A stretch of DNA of 64,000 nt, taken from the NCBI RefSeq assembly GCF_020379485.1, contig NC_063450.1, positions 25,024,137-25,088,136 on the forward strand, in the 5' to 3' direction. The DNA comes from Brassica napus (taxonomy: Eukaryota > Streptophyta > Magnoliopsida > Brassicales > Brassicaceae). This document shows positions 47,700-59,718 of the stretch, piece after piece; within the stretch, counting starts at the first letter, position 1, and each line of letters opens with the position of its first letter. The position numbers were made by a program, and so were the translations under genes. Under the pieces are notes generated by a model that searched no databases, was not told the DNA's origin, and worked only from the letters and a program-made list of their open reading frames with translations.

Positions 47700-48585
47700 T
47701 AAGTGACTTCAAACCATCTTCTCATCAGTCCCTTCAATGGATGATGACAGTCTAGCGAAGAGATGATATACGGTTCCTACCTAGCTTGTCAATACTTCGA
47801 GAGATCTTGGCCGTTGTGACCCATACAACTCCATGCCTTCTTGAATTCCGCTCTCTCCAGATAGAATAGAGAACCGTCTGAAACACCATATTTTGTAGCA
47901 CAGAGTCCAGCCGATTCCGAGCAGGCTGCAGTAAAAACACTACGGTATCTGTCCAATCTAGCGCTGCCAAGCAGCTTTCCTGCTGTTTGTGTCCAGACAG
48001 TAAACTAGTAGGGGCATGCAAAAAATAGGTGATCCCTTGTTTCATTCCTCTCTCCACACAGCATACAACATTGCTCTATTCCCCAAATCCTCATTCGATC
48101 TCCTGTAGAGAGACGATCTCTAAATGCAAGCCATACCATGAAAGCATGGTGAGGTACAGCCTGCGGGAACCAAGTAATCGTCCTCCAATTGACCACACAT
48201 TTTATCTCTCAAGTAATTCCAGGTCTTAGCTGAAGAGAAAGATGCCTTAAACTCATCCTGATCAGCACGCCAGAGGACTACATCCTCCTCCGAATCTTGA
48301 CAAGGTACAATAGTCGCAGCCACTGTTGCATAGATTTCAGGGAAACGTCTCTGTCCCCTGCTCCGAATCTTCCAACCATTCTCGCCGACCACATCCGAGA
48401 CTGTGGCAGACCTAGGAACCCCCAAATAACCAATACCCGTCTCACCCGTTTTATCCAAGAGTTTTCCTGTACCCAGCCAATTGTCTAACCAAAAGAAAGT
48501 TGATCTCCCATTATGTACTTCATGTTGTATACAATCATAAGCCATGGGACGTAGCTTCGATAAAATGTTCTTCCTTGCATTGTTA
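47700..48585 (-). pseudogene. LINE (non-LTR retrotransposon) 3' fragment with zf-RVT domain
   Basis: Minus-strand frames read ARKNILSKLRPMAYDCI, NGRSTFFWLDNWLGTGKL, VPHHAFMVWLAFRDRLSTGDRM, CMLCGERNETRDHLFFACPY and then TVLYSIWRERNSRRHG. This is the zinc-binding region (zf-RVT) and the C-terminus that follow RT in plant L1-type LINEs. At least two frame changes separate the pieces (48545-48120, 48196-48005, 48057-47752). The endonuclease and RT parts are missing; the upstream end abuts an inverted copia segment. Confidence 0.88.
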
Positions 48586-48935
48586 TCACAAGTTTTGGCG
48601 GTTGTGATGTGTTGTTATCCTTCAGAGAGGTCCCATTATCATAGGTGTTATTAAGATCAATAAGAAGAAAAATCTTGGACTTATGGCAGTTTCTTGTGGT
48701 GGCTGATTGTTGCTAAAGTTCTCTTCTTCGTGTGGAAGACATTTTTCGTATTGGTTCTCATGGCCAAAAACCAATACGAGAGGTATCTTCCTGACAAAGA
48801 AGAAAAGCCCACCACACAAAACGTCACAAAAGTGCAAGACTCCACTTCTGTTTGATCTTAATAAAATTACAATAACAGGACCTTGCTGGAGGATAACAAC
48901 ACATCACGACCGCCAAAACCTTATGATAACCTTGA
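48586..48935. repeat. Head-to-head palindrome of two diverged copia gag N-termini
   Basis: The left arm (48586-48760, minus sense) and right arm (48762-48935, plus sense) are inverted relatives. Shared blocks include GATAACAACACATCACGACC-type sequence, TTGATCTTAATAA, and the centre CGTATTGG...CCAATACG. Translated outward, the arms give ENQYEKCLPHEEENF (minus) and KNQYERYLPDKEEKP (plus), clearly the same protein start. The right arm leads into the copia remnant; the left is cut by the LINE fragment. Confidence 0.8.
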
Positions 48936-51900
48936 TGGTGCTCTCCGTGCTGCAAGGATCTCTTGATGTCCCTCTTCTTGAAGTTTACAGCTACTGTGAG
49001 ACTCCCAAACACGTGTGGGAGACCCTCTTAAAGACGTTTGGAAATGTCTCCAACATCAGCTGTGTGTTTGAGCTGAAGAGAGCCATTAACTCCATGAAGC
49101 AAGATGGAGGAGAGCTCACCAAACACATGGGAAAGTTTGGATCATTATGGTCTGAACTTGAAAGTCTAAGACCTAACACCACTGATCAAGCAGCTCTTAT
49201 GGAAAGAAGAGAACAAGATCAAGTGTTTGGGTTGTTGATGACATTGGATCCTTGCTACAAGGATGTCATCAAACACATCTTGAGATCGCCTAACCTACCA
49301 TCCATGGAGGAACTATGCCCGCAACTTCAGAAGGAGGAGGGATCTCTTGGCCTGTTTGGAGGCAAGGGTGAGCTCACTATGGCTCATCAAGCTGAAGGAA
49401 TGCAAGCAAACAAGGCTGCATACAGAGGCTCAGGAAGGAAGTATGAAAAGTATGAGGGAAGTTGTGAGCATTGCAAGAGGACCGGTCACAAGAAGAGTGA
49501 GTGTTGGATCCTACATCCTCACCTCAGGCCACGCGGGTTCAACAGGGATAAGGAAGCAAATGCTCATCTTTCTGCTGAAGAAAATGGTGATGGTTCATCT
49601 GGAGCTAGCTCAGGCGCTAAGGTGGGTGAAAGTGAAGGTAGAGCCTTGGCATCTCATCAACTAATTGGAAAGGGTATGGATCATGAGGTATTCAAGAGAG
49701 CTGACCTTGAAGCCTTCTTCAAAGCTCTTAAGGAGTCTGGTAACACTCTCGGAAACACCCTTGGATACTCATATGCTGCTCATACATTGCCTAGTACTGC
49801 TGATAAGTTACGAGACATTTTTAAAAGCTCTTACACTGCTGCTAGTAATCCTAGTAATACTGATAAGTTACTAGACATATTTAAAAACGCTTACACTGCT
49901 ACTAGTGAGCCGAGTATAACCAGTAAGATGTTAGGATTACTAGGAAACCTGATAAAACAAAATGAACCACCAAGGACTGAGATTACTAGAAACATGCATA
50001 AACCTTTGATCATTGATTCTGGTGCATCTCATCATATGATTAGTGATAATAACCTGATTAAAGACATAGAACCGGCTCATGGACATGTTATGATTGCTAA
50101 TGGAGATAGAATTCCTATTAGAGGAATTGGTAAACTGAAATTGTTTAATAAGGACTCTAAAGCATTTTTTCATGCCTGAGTTTACTTCTAATCTTTTATC
50201 TGTCAATAGATGCACCACTGATCTTCAATGCAATGTTATCTTTTGTCCTGATGATGTTAAGTTTTAGGATATTAAGAGCAGTAAGTTGATTGGGCAAGGA
50301 GCAACCAAAGGAGACCTTTATATGCTTGAAGATCTCAGTCCCATCTCTAGTTCTTGCTTCTCATTTAGTTATGTTTCTTCCTTAAGTAAAGATGCATTGT
50401 GGCATGCTAGACTTGGACATCCACATGTTAGGGCTTTAAGCATTATGTTACCAGGTGTCATGTTTAAAAATAATGATTGTGAGGCATGTATTTTGGGCAA
50501 ACATTGTAGGACTGTGTTTCAATGATCATCCACTATTTATAAGAATTGCTTTGACTTGATTCACTCTGATGTTTGGACTGCACCTTGTTTATCTAGGGAT
50601 GATTATAAGTATTATGTCACATTCATTGATGAAAAATCCAAATACACCTGGTTAATACTCATTAAAACAAAAGATAGGGTTCTTGATGCATTTAAAAATT
50701 TTCAAAGTTATGTTACTAACCATTATCATGCCAAGATTATGATTTTCAGGTCAGATAATGGTGGGAAATATATAGGCCACACATTCAAAGATCACCTAGC
50801 TCAACATGGGATTCTACATTAGACTAGCTGTCCTTACACTCCACAACAGAATGGAGTTGCTGAAAGGAAGAACAGACACCTCATGGAAGTGGCCCGTTCA
50901 ATAATGTTCCACAAGAGTGTCCCTAAGAGATTTTGGAGTGATGCTGTAATGACTGCTTGCTATATGATCAATAGGATACCAACCAGAATCCTAGAGGATC
51001 AGTCTCCATTTGAGGTACTCAACAAGAGTCGACCAGTTCTGGATCACTTGAGGACATTTGGGTGTGTGTGCTATGGATTGGTGCCAGGAGAGATGAGAAA
51101 CAAACTTGAAGCAAAGAGCACCAAGGCTATGCTTATTGGATATACCGCATCTCAAAAGGGATACAAATGCTTTGATCCCACTGCTAGAAGAGTCTTGGTG
51201 TCTAGGGATGTGAAGTTCATGGAAGATAAAGGGTATTATGAAGAGAAGAATTGGGAGGAGCTTGAAGAGCTTTCTCAACCATCAGATAGAGCTGCTAGTT
51301 TGAGAAACATACTAGAAGAACTCGGAATTGTCGTGTCCCAGGATCAGAGCAAGCGTGAAGAGCCTACTCAAGTGGCCGCTGAAGAACCATCCCACTTTGA
51401 ACATGAGGGGGGAAGTGAATCTGAAGTTGAAGGGTTAAAAGATCAAGGCTCAGAAGAAGCTGGAGGTCTAGAAGATCAAGGCTCAGATTCTCCTGTCCAA
51501 AGTTGAGATGAATCAGTAAGAGAAGTTCAGAATGAAGGCCAGGAAGCTGGAGAAAAAATCCAGATACAAGAAGAAGTTGTTGAGGAACAAGTAGAAGTTC
51601 CTTTGAGAAGAAGCACACGGGTAAGGAGGGATGCTTCCGAGTGGGAAAACACGAGAAACTGGGTAAACACGAGAGTGTACTACAATGCCCAGGCTATGGA
51701 GTATCATTCCCAAGCTGTGTGCTCATTTGCTGAGTTTCCGGAAGAGCACTACTCCTTTATAGTAAGCTTAGATGAAAGCTATGTGCCAAGATGCTATGAA
51801 GAAGCAATGCTGATTCAAGAGTGGAGGGATTCAGTCAATGATAAGGCTGATGCCATGATTAGAAATGATACATGGTATGAGAGTGAGTTGCCTAAGAGGA

Positions 51901-53183
51901 AGAGAGCTGTGTCATGCAAGTGGATCTTCACTATCAAGTATTTACCTAATGGGAAGATTGATAGGCGTAAGACAAAGCTGGTAGCAAAAGGTTTCACACA
52001 AACCTATGGAGAGGATTATATTGATACTTTTTCACCTGTTGCAAAGCTCCATACCATTAGGATTGTACTATCAGTTGCAACCAACCTTGGGTGGGATATT
52101 TGGCAAATGAATGTGAAAAATGATTTCCTCTAAGGAGAGCTAGAAGATGAAGTCTATATGCTACCACCTCCGGGTCTTGAAGGAATGGTGAAGCCAGGAA
52201 ATGTTCTTACACTGAAGAAAGCCATCTATGGATTGAAACAATCACCTAGAGCATGGTAAAATAAGCTAAGCACAACACTGAATGGTAGAGGCTTCAAGAA
52301 GTCCGAGCTTGATCACACCCTCTTTACCCTCAATACTCCATCAGGCATCATTATTTTGCTTGTGTATGTGGATGACATCATCATAACAGGCAGTGATAAG
52401 GAAGGAATCCGAGCCACCAAGGAGTTTCTAAAATCAGTATTTGATATAAAGGATTTGGGAGAGATGAAATACTTTCTTGGGATTGAGCTGTGCAGATCCA
52501 AGGAAGGGTTATTCATCTCTCAAAGGAAGTATGCATTGGATCTCTTGAAGGATGCTGGTGCGTATGGAGGAAGAACAGCCAAGATGCCCATGGAAGATGG
52601 GTACAAGGTTCCACGTGAGGGGGAGATTGAAGACAACAAGCTGTTCTATGATCCAAAGCTGTATAGGAAGCTTGTGGGGAAGCTAATATACTTGACTATC
52701 ACTAGGCCAGACATATGCTTTGCTGTTAACCAAGTAAGCCAGCATATGCAAGCTCCACGAGAGCATCACTGGCGCATGGTGGAGAGAGTTCTCATGTACC
52801 TGAATGGAACTCAAGGGCTTGGTATATGGATGGGAGTCAATAAGAGCACTGAAGTTGTGGGTTATTGTGATGCTGATTGGGCTGGAGATAGAGAAGATAG
52901 AAGGTCTACAACAGACTATTGCACTTTCATTGGTGGAAACATGGTTACTTGGAAGAGTAAGAAGCAGAAGGTTGTATCATGCTCTAGTGCTGAAGCTGAG
53001 TATAGAGCTATGCTAAAGCTTACCAACGAGTTGGTATGGATCAAAGGGATTCTTAGGCACTTGGAGATTGAGCAAGCAACACCAATGACTATGCATTGTG
53101 ACAATCAGGCGGCTATTCACATTGCTACAAACTCAGTGTTTCATGAGAGGACAAAGCACATTGAAGTTGACTGTCACAATTAT
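48760..53183 (+). pseudogene. Decayed Ty1/copia gag-pol without LTRs
   Basis: Reads MAKNQYERYLPDKEE at 48760, then a long open Gag stretch to 50179 with a zinc knuckle (CEHCKRTGHKKSEC) and the protease motif IDSGASHHM. Integrase follows (LWHARLGHPH, HSDVWTAPCLS, FRSDNGGKY, TPQQNGVAERKNR), then RT ([38 protein letters not shown]) and RNase H (YCDADWAGDREDRRSTTDY, SSAEAEYRAM), ending at RTKHIEVDCH. At least seven stops or frame changes interrupt it (for example 48854, 50179, 50523, 50821, 51506, 52133, 52258). No LTR, PBS or PPT is seen and both ends are cut, so it is a dead fragment. Confidence 0.92.
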
Positions 53184-53488
53184 GATTCTTAAATACTCTT
53201 AAACATGATTACTACCTAATCTCTCTACAAATCTCCCATTAATCTTCTCTAATCTACCTTTAATCTCTCAATACCTACTCTATTCTCTAAAATCATAGTG
53301 TCCTGATGTCGATCGATGACGGAGTCAGAATGTCGATCGAGTTTTACGTAGACAGGGTTGGGCGGATGTGGGTGTTTTGCTGCGAACTCCTCGTGAGTCA
53401 TGATCCTCACGGCATTGCAAGATGCGGTTGACTCTGTAGGTGTTGTCGATCGATGACCAGGAGAAGATGTCGATCGGTTTTGGATGAC

Positions 53489-55240
53489 TTATGTCGACCG
53501 ATGTTCGTGGCTTGGCGTCGATCGACACCAGTGCGATCTGCCGAAACTCATCAGACTCTCTACTTCGAAATCTCCTTCTTGCAGCTTCTCTTCCTTCACC
53601 ACTTGCCAGAAATCATCCGCAATGATGGCATTCACGTGGTGCTTCATCACATCATCTTCTACCCCTCTTGTCAAGGCTCCCTGCCTCTTAACAGCTTCTC
53701 CTGTCTAAACAACCTGTATCTCCAGCTTCTTCATATGAGAGCTCAAAGTCTCAAACTTTGTGTTCAGGTTGGTGTAGACAGAATTAACCTTCCCATTGAA
53801 GTCCACTATCATGCGCTGCTGTCCCTGAAGAACTCTATCAAGCATCTCCTCAATCTTGCTCTCTTGAGTTGGCGGCTGTGGCTTCTGGTAGTAGGAATTT
53901 CCATAACCCCTGTTGTTGCTGTAGTTGCTGCTGTAGGGTTTCTGGTGCTGTGGACTCTGGTTGAAATTGCCTTTATTTCCATAGGAGTTTCTGTTTCCAC
54001 CCTGGTTTCCAGAACCTTGAAATCCAGTTCCACTGATGAAGTTCACATCTGCTTCCTCTGCTCTACCCTCTGTGTCTACAGCCTCTGCATCTTCAATCAA
54101 ACATACCTGCTTCCTGAGAAGCTTGTGAACACTGTCCAGCTTTGCTTTCACTTCATCCATCTGATCATTCCCAATGATGGTGGCAGATCTCTTCCTCTCA
54201 AAGTCAGTGTTCTTGGTGCTGCTGCTAGATGCTAGGCTTTAAATGACCTTCACTGCCTCCTCTGGATTCCTGGTGTTGAAGTTCCCATTGCTGGAAGTAT
54301 CAAGAGCCATCTGGTACTGCATTGCGATGCCTCTGTAGAAAGTGCTGAGCAGTTGTACTTCATTGAATCTATGGTGTGGACAATCTCTTTGGTAAGACTT
54401 GAATCTGATCCAGGAGCTTCTGAATGATTCTTCAGGCTTCTGAGTGAATGTAGCAATCTTGCTCCTCAAGTCTTCAGCACGTGCTTCATCAAAGAAGTTG
54501 CATAAGAATGCATTCTTGATGTTGCTCCAGGATGTGAGAGATCCTGGTGGTAACTGCTTAAGCCAATGCGAAGCATCTCCAGCAAGTGAGTACTTGAAGA
54601 GCTTGCATAGGAGGTAGTCTTCAGAGACTCCCTCGACTTTAATAGCAGATATGAGATCCTCGAACCTCTCCAGATGGTCCATAGGATGCTCCATAGGATG
54701 CTCGTGAGATAACCCATAGTAGGGTGTCTGTCCCACGAGTGTGTAGTACTGTGGCTTCAACTCGAAATCCCTCTGAATAGTTGGAGGTCGAATGGCTGAT
54801 CTGTTGGTGTAGAACTGATCTGGACGGTTGTAGTAAGCCAATGTTCTGGGTCGAGAGGCCTCATCTACAGGTAGAGTAGGGCCTGTAACATCAGTATCGG
54901 ACTCAGGGATTGAAGCCCCCTGAGCATTTATCCTTTGACCTGTTGCATTACGCAGATGACCCTCCTGGTCATGCAGGTCTCCTCTCTCATCACGTACAAG
55001 AATCAAAGTCGCAACCATGTCTCGCGGCTCAGTATCGATCGATGTTGGGACTGAGGTATCTATCGATGTCGGATGGAAGATGTCGGTTGACGGGACAAGT
55101 GCCTGGGTCGACGGTGGTTGACAAAAATCGAGCGACGAACAAGCGTTGTTGTCGATCGATGAGGAGCGCGCTTCTTTGCGGATAGAAGTTGAGTTTCCTT
55201 GTTGATTCTGGTACTGCTGGGCATGTACCTGAAAATCCAA
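53489..55240 (-). pseudogene. Athila Gag (broken at its 3' part)
   Basis: The frame from 55240 to 54239 (333 aa) starts MDFQVHAQQYQNQQG and has an S-I-D-rich stretch and then the Gag core (YYTLVGQTPYYGLSHEHPMEH, LERFEDLISAIKVEGVSEDY, KLFKYSLAGDASHWLKQLP, NAFLCNFFDEARAEDLRSKI, QKPEESFRSSWIRFKSYQRDCPHH in pattern). A TAA at 54239-54241 ends it, but the same product continues at 54160-53705 (MDEVKAKLDSVHKLLRKQV, then a Gly/Asn/Tyr-rich region) and again at 53674-53489. It has several stops, so it is not functional. Confidence 0.87.
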
Positions 55241-55295
55241 GAAAAAATTTTATGCCAGAAACTTAACAAAATTAAATCTAATAGGCGATCAAAGC

Positions 55296-55313
55296 TCCCC
55301 GGCAACGGCGCCA
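55296..55313 (-). other. Primer binding site of the second Athila-type fragment
   Basis: Minus strand TGGCGCCGTTGCCGGGGA, the consensus Athila PBS, four bases from the LTR end. Confidence 0.9.
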
Positions 55314-55317
55314 AATT

Positions 55318-56617
55318 TGATATCACTCAAATTACCCTAAAGAGTGAATTTACTCTCTCAAATAAGAGGTTCAATTGCAGTACTTGGGGATCGAAAACAC
55401 AAGGAGCTAGGGAACCTAATAAATCTAATGGGATATGTTAAGTAGAATGGTTTAATGATCAAAATGTAAAATTGCAATTTTGTTGAGCAAGTAATTGCTC
55501 GATTGATTGGTTGAGGTTCTGGTGCTTAAAAGGAAATAGCTAGACTTAGGGTTTTTATTCAGGAAACTTGAAATTATAATCCTACAGATGCCTAATGAGT
55601 TGCATGCATGATAATGTAGAGCTCAACTACTAAACAACAAGTCAAACAGCTCTCGCGTTTCTGGACTTGTCTATTAACTAGATCTAATGACCCAAACAAG
55701 AATGTTCGATCAACAGCAAGTGTCGATCGATTATCCTATGGGGATATCGTTCGATACACCTTTCACTCCGTCGATCGATTATCCAGTATGGATATCGATC
55801 GACGCGCTTCTAGTTAAGCTTTATACGCGAGTTGAATGATTCTTACTAAGCTCACTAGATCAGCTCTCGCCTTACTCTAGCATGAATCTTAGCTCAATTA
55901 GAATGGTTTCAGGATGAGAATGAAGCTATCGTTTTTATCTAACAATCCTAGGGCAAGTTCTAGGTAGCTAATCTAGAATCATGCATTAATGACAATCCTA
56001 ATGATTATTATCACAACTCAGCAATCTATAGTTGGGGCTAATCCCTCATAACCTATTTAAACCCAAATATCTAACAATGGAACTACTCAGACATGATCAA
56101 GCAATTCATAACAACAATTAGGTAAGAAAAATTCATTAGAATAGTAAATAGATATTAATGGAGTTCCAATAACAAATATAACTTTTGATCTTCTCTCCAA
56201 TCTATCAGAATCTTAAAAACCTTTTGCTGATAATAGTAAAACAAGAAACACAAGAAAGCACACTTTGCCTCTAACATGGTGGCAAAGCTTATATAATAAG
56301 GTTAAAAATCGTCAAGGGTAATCTTGTAAATTGGTGAAAACTTGGGCTTCAAGTTGGCTGTGACCAAACGGGCTTTCTGTGTGCTTCGCTGTCGATCAAT
56401 GTTCTGATGTGAACATCGATCAATATTTCTTCCTTAGTATCTACCGATGGTTGGGCTCGAAGGTCATCTCGGGTGCTTGCTCCAAATATCTCCAAAATGC
56501 TGCAAATATCTCCAAATCACTCCTGATCTTATAAATATAATAAATAGTTTCTATAATATAATAATTAGTAGTAAAAACACACCTATAAACCATGGATGAA
56601 AGTAGGCCAAATCCATG
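55318..56617 (-). repeat. 5' LTR of the second Athila-type fragment (main part)
   Basis: Starts TGATATCACTC on the plus strand next to the PBS. The last eight bases of the LTR lie beyond the CACTA insertion at 63904-63911. Joined across the insertion it closes with ATGGTCTATCA, as in the first element. TCGATCGATT units occur at about 55720-55803. Confidence 0.85.
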
Positions 56618-56629
56618 CACTACAAGAAA

Positions 56630-56960
56630 ACATATTTTTACGAGGGCAATATTCGTTGTAAATTCGTCGTAAACGGGGTTTTACGAACCTCGAAATACGT
56701 TTCGTTGTAAAACTTCCGTCGTAACGGAGATTTCGTCGTAAACGACTTGATATGTTTACGACGAAAATAATTCCTCGTAAAGTGCAGGGCAAGGTTTCGT
56801 CGTAAACGAGACGTAACTTTTCGTGGTAAACTCCACGTAACTCTTTCGATGTAAAGCAGACGTAAATATTTTCGTTGTAAAGAACACGTAAACCTTTCGA
56901 TGTAAAACCCTCGTAAATCTTTCGACGTTAATCACTCGTAAAAAATTACATGAAGTTTAC
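56630..56960. repeat. CACTA subterminal repeats, tnpA-side end
   Basis: Repeated TTCGTCGTAAA, TTTACGACGAA and CTCGTAAA variants every 15-30 bp, the presumed TNPA binding region. Confidence 0.85.
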
Positions 56961-57141
56961 ATCGATTCTTATTATTAATATATATATTGAATTTATATTG
57001 AATTTATTTAATATTTAGAATTTAAAATAATTTAAATTTTAAAACGAAATATGAAAATGAAAAACATATTTTTTAAAAAAGCATTTAAAAGTCATACAGT
57101 AATATTTAAATTCATAATACAAATAGAAATATAAAAAAAAA

Positions 57142-58781
57142 CTACATATTCTCGAAGTAGTCGGTGGGGTTGCTCGGCTGTTGACGGGTTGGATCGGACT
57201 CTTGGGGATCTCGTACTGGCAACCCAAGAGCGGCTCGTCTCTCACTCAACATTCTTTGCATAACCGGGTTTCCCACGGCCATCACGTCTAGCAAATCATC
57301 AAGAGAGTCTAAACGAACCTGCTGGCTATCCATTCGAGCTTTCATCTAAGCAGTCTCTACATCCCGTCTCAAAGTGTATGACGAAGTTGCCCTTGCAACT
57401 TCGTTAACAGAGCCTATTCCGACTATCCGTCCCTTCTTTTTAGGAGCCACCTATAAAATCAAAACATATATTAAAATAGTTAATTATGTTAAAATATTAA
57501 AAATAATGTAAACGAAATTTTAAGTTGTACCTCTTCGAAGATGCTGTCGGCCTCTTCGGTGGATAATGTGACGGGTAATCCATTGGGAGACTTCTGGGTT
57601 AGTTGCGTCTTCCGTTCTTCAATCCGAGCAGCCACTGCTTGGAGAGTTTCTCAGATGCAGGATCCACCAAAACTCCGTCGGATGTGGTGTGAGTCATCTT
57701 GAATAGGTCAGACAGAGATGGTAAGACTCCCCGTCTTCTGGAACTACAAAAAAATTAAATTAAATATTAAAAATTATATTAATTGAATATTTTAAAATAT
57801 ATATCCTTCGTCCTTCGAGAAGGACTCCTGCATTAGGTTTCTGCATGAGGTTTTTTTCCGGTTCTGTGAAGCATGGGCAAATGACCATCTTTATCCTTCG
57901 TCCTTCGAGAAGCCGAGCACGAATTGGCCTTTTTGATCGAAGAGGGGTGCTCCCAATAGGCGATGAGGCCATCCCACACATCCTTCGTGACCTCAGTGGG
58001 CTTTCCCTCATACCCGTAGATCTCCCACTTGTCCTTCCAATCGGAGACTGTGTTGCAGAGGCAGATCTTTGCCTTTGCAACGAATTCCGCCTTCACCCTC
58101 TCGGTGATTCCCAAAGACCAATGCCACTTTTGCTGAAACACAAAAATTTTGAAAAAATTACAATTAATAATAAATATTAAAAAATACATATATATATATA
58201 TATATATATTTAAAAGTGAAAATTTAATTAAATTTAAAAATCTTACCGCAAAACATTTAAACCACGTGATCTTAACGTGATTTGGTGTTTTGCTCCAGTT
58301 CGGATATGCCCCGTCATAGTAACCCTTAATCGTCACCGAAACGCTCCGGCTAACACGGTTGTTAGCCCCAAACCTGAAAAAAACAATTTAACCGTTAGAA
58401 AATAAAAATAATTTAAATTTTAATGTAATAAAAATTAATAACTTACCAATAAGTTCCTCTGGGTCTATCGGGGTCTAGAACATCCAAACCCTCCCGTCCA
58501 GGCTGGGCAAGCAAATCCTCCACCGTATATCTCGCGAATGGAGCAAATGAGGGCACACGCAAATCCGAATGAACCGCACCTTCTGGGACAGGCTGAGGTG
58601 CAGCCGCTGGAGGAGGAGGTGGAGGCATCTGCGGTGGAAGAGGAGGACTCGAAAAAAATCTCTGAGAAGTCTGAGAGTCTGGAACTGCATCGGAAGACGA
58701 TGGACCGGAAGAAGATGTACCGGAACCATCGCCAAACAACTGGGCATAAGTAGGTTCTGCTGGTTTCCTTCTAGGAGCCAT
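57142..58781 (-). pseudogene. tnpA-like gene (plant transposase Ptta/En/Spm, Transposase_24 type), broken
   Basis: Exon 1 is 58781-58447, with MAPRRKPAEPTYAQLFG and a Ser/Pro-rich linker. Exon 2 is 58373-58247, with VTIKGYYDGAYPNWSKTPN. Exon 3 starts at 58132 with QKWHWSLGITERVKAEFVAK, YEGKPTEVTKDVWDGLIAYW. Further downstream are RIEERKTQLTQKSPNG (about 57625-57540) and a C-terminal exon (57345-57142) ending NPTDYFENM. TNPA-type proteins bind the subterminal repeats and assist excision. Defects: a frame change near 57650 between PASEKLS and VAARIEER, and an in-frame TAG at about 57346 just before MKARMDSQQ. Confidence 0.75.
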
Positions 58782-59039
58782 CTAAAAAAAATTAAAATAA
58801 ATTTAATCAATTACGACGACATAATTAAAAAATTATTCCGTTACCTAACTAATCACCTAAACTATAGTATTCCGTCATCTAACTAATCACCTAAACTAAT
58901 TACCTAACTAATCATCTAAACTAATTACCTAACTAATTAATCACCTAAACTAACTTAAAAAAAAAATAGAAGAGGAAAGGGAGTGTACCTTAGAGGGAGA
59001 GCAAAGGAGTTTGGGAGGAATGAATGAGGCAGCCTCGTT

Positions 59040-59420
59040 CTCGGCGTCTCAATATATAGAAAACGTTTCGTCGTAAACGCGACGTAATATTACGACGAAG
59101 TTACCAGGCCCGCGTTTTTCCATTTACGACGAAGTTACCAGGTCCGCGTTTTTCGGTTTACGACGAAATTACCATACTTTTTCGTTTACGACGAAGTTAA
59201 CAGGCCCGCGTTTTTCCATTTACGACGAAGTTACCAGGCCCGCGTTTTTCCATTTACGACGAAGTTACCAGGCCCGCGTTTTTCTATTTACGACGAAATT
59301 ACGTCGAATCGATTTACCAGGATTTTTCGTTTAATATGAAGTTACCAGGTCCGTCTTTTTCCATTTACGACGAAATTATGTGGAATAAATTTAACCATTT
59401 ACGACGATTTTACAACGCTT
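59040..59420. repeat. Internal block of subterminal-type repeats upstream of tnpA
   Basis: About eight units of roughly 35-40 bp, core TTTACGACGAAGTTACCAGG followed by CCCGCGTTTTTCCA. The TTTACGACGAA motif is the one repeated at both CACTA ends. The block lies between the tnpD 3' end and the tnpA start, so it would act as promoter-proximal sequence for tnpA. Confidence 0.88.
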
Positions 59421-59718
59421 AACCCTAAACACCGAGAATGAAATCCCTAAACCCCAAAGTCACATATCATCTAACATCATATCTTCTTCTCTACTACTTC
59501 TTGCTCTTTCTCCAACTTAAACTCTAAAACCCTAAAAATCCAAATAAATTTTTAAAAACTAAATAAATATATATTATATAAAACAACATTTGTTACACAT
59601 ACATTAAGATGGTAAAAAAAAACAATATTTCTTTAAACATACGTTACAATAGAGAAATACAACATTTGTTACATATATTACATTACTCTAAATCGTTTTC
59701 GTTCTCATCAATATTACA

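Noticed and set aside
53453..54235. 260-codon plus-strand ORF
   Set aside because: It is antisense to Athila gag; the minus-strand frames carry the real Gag sequence.
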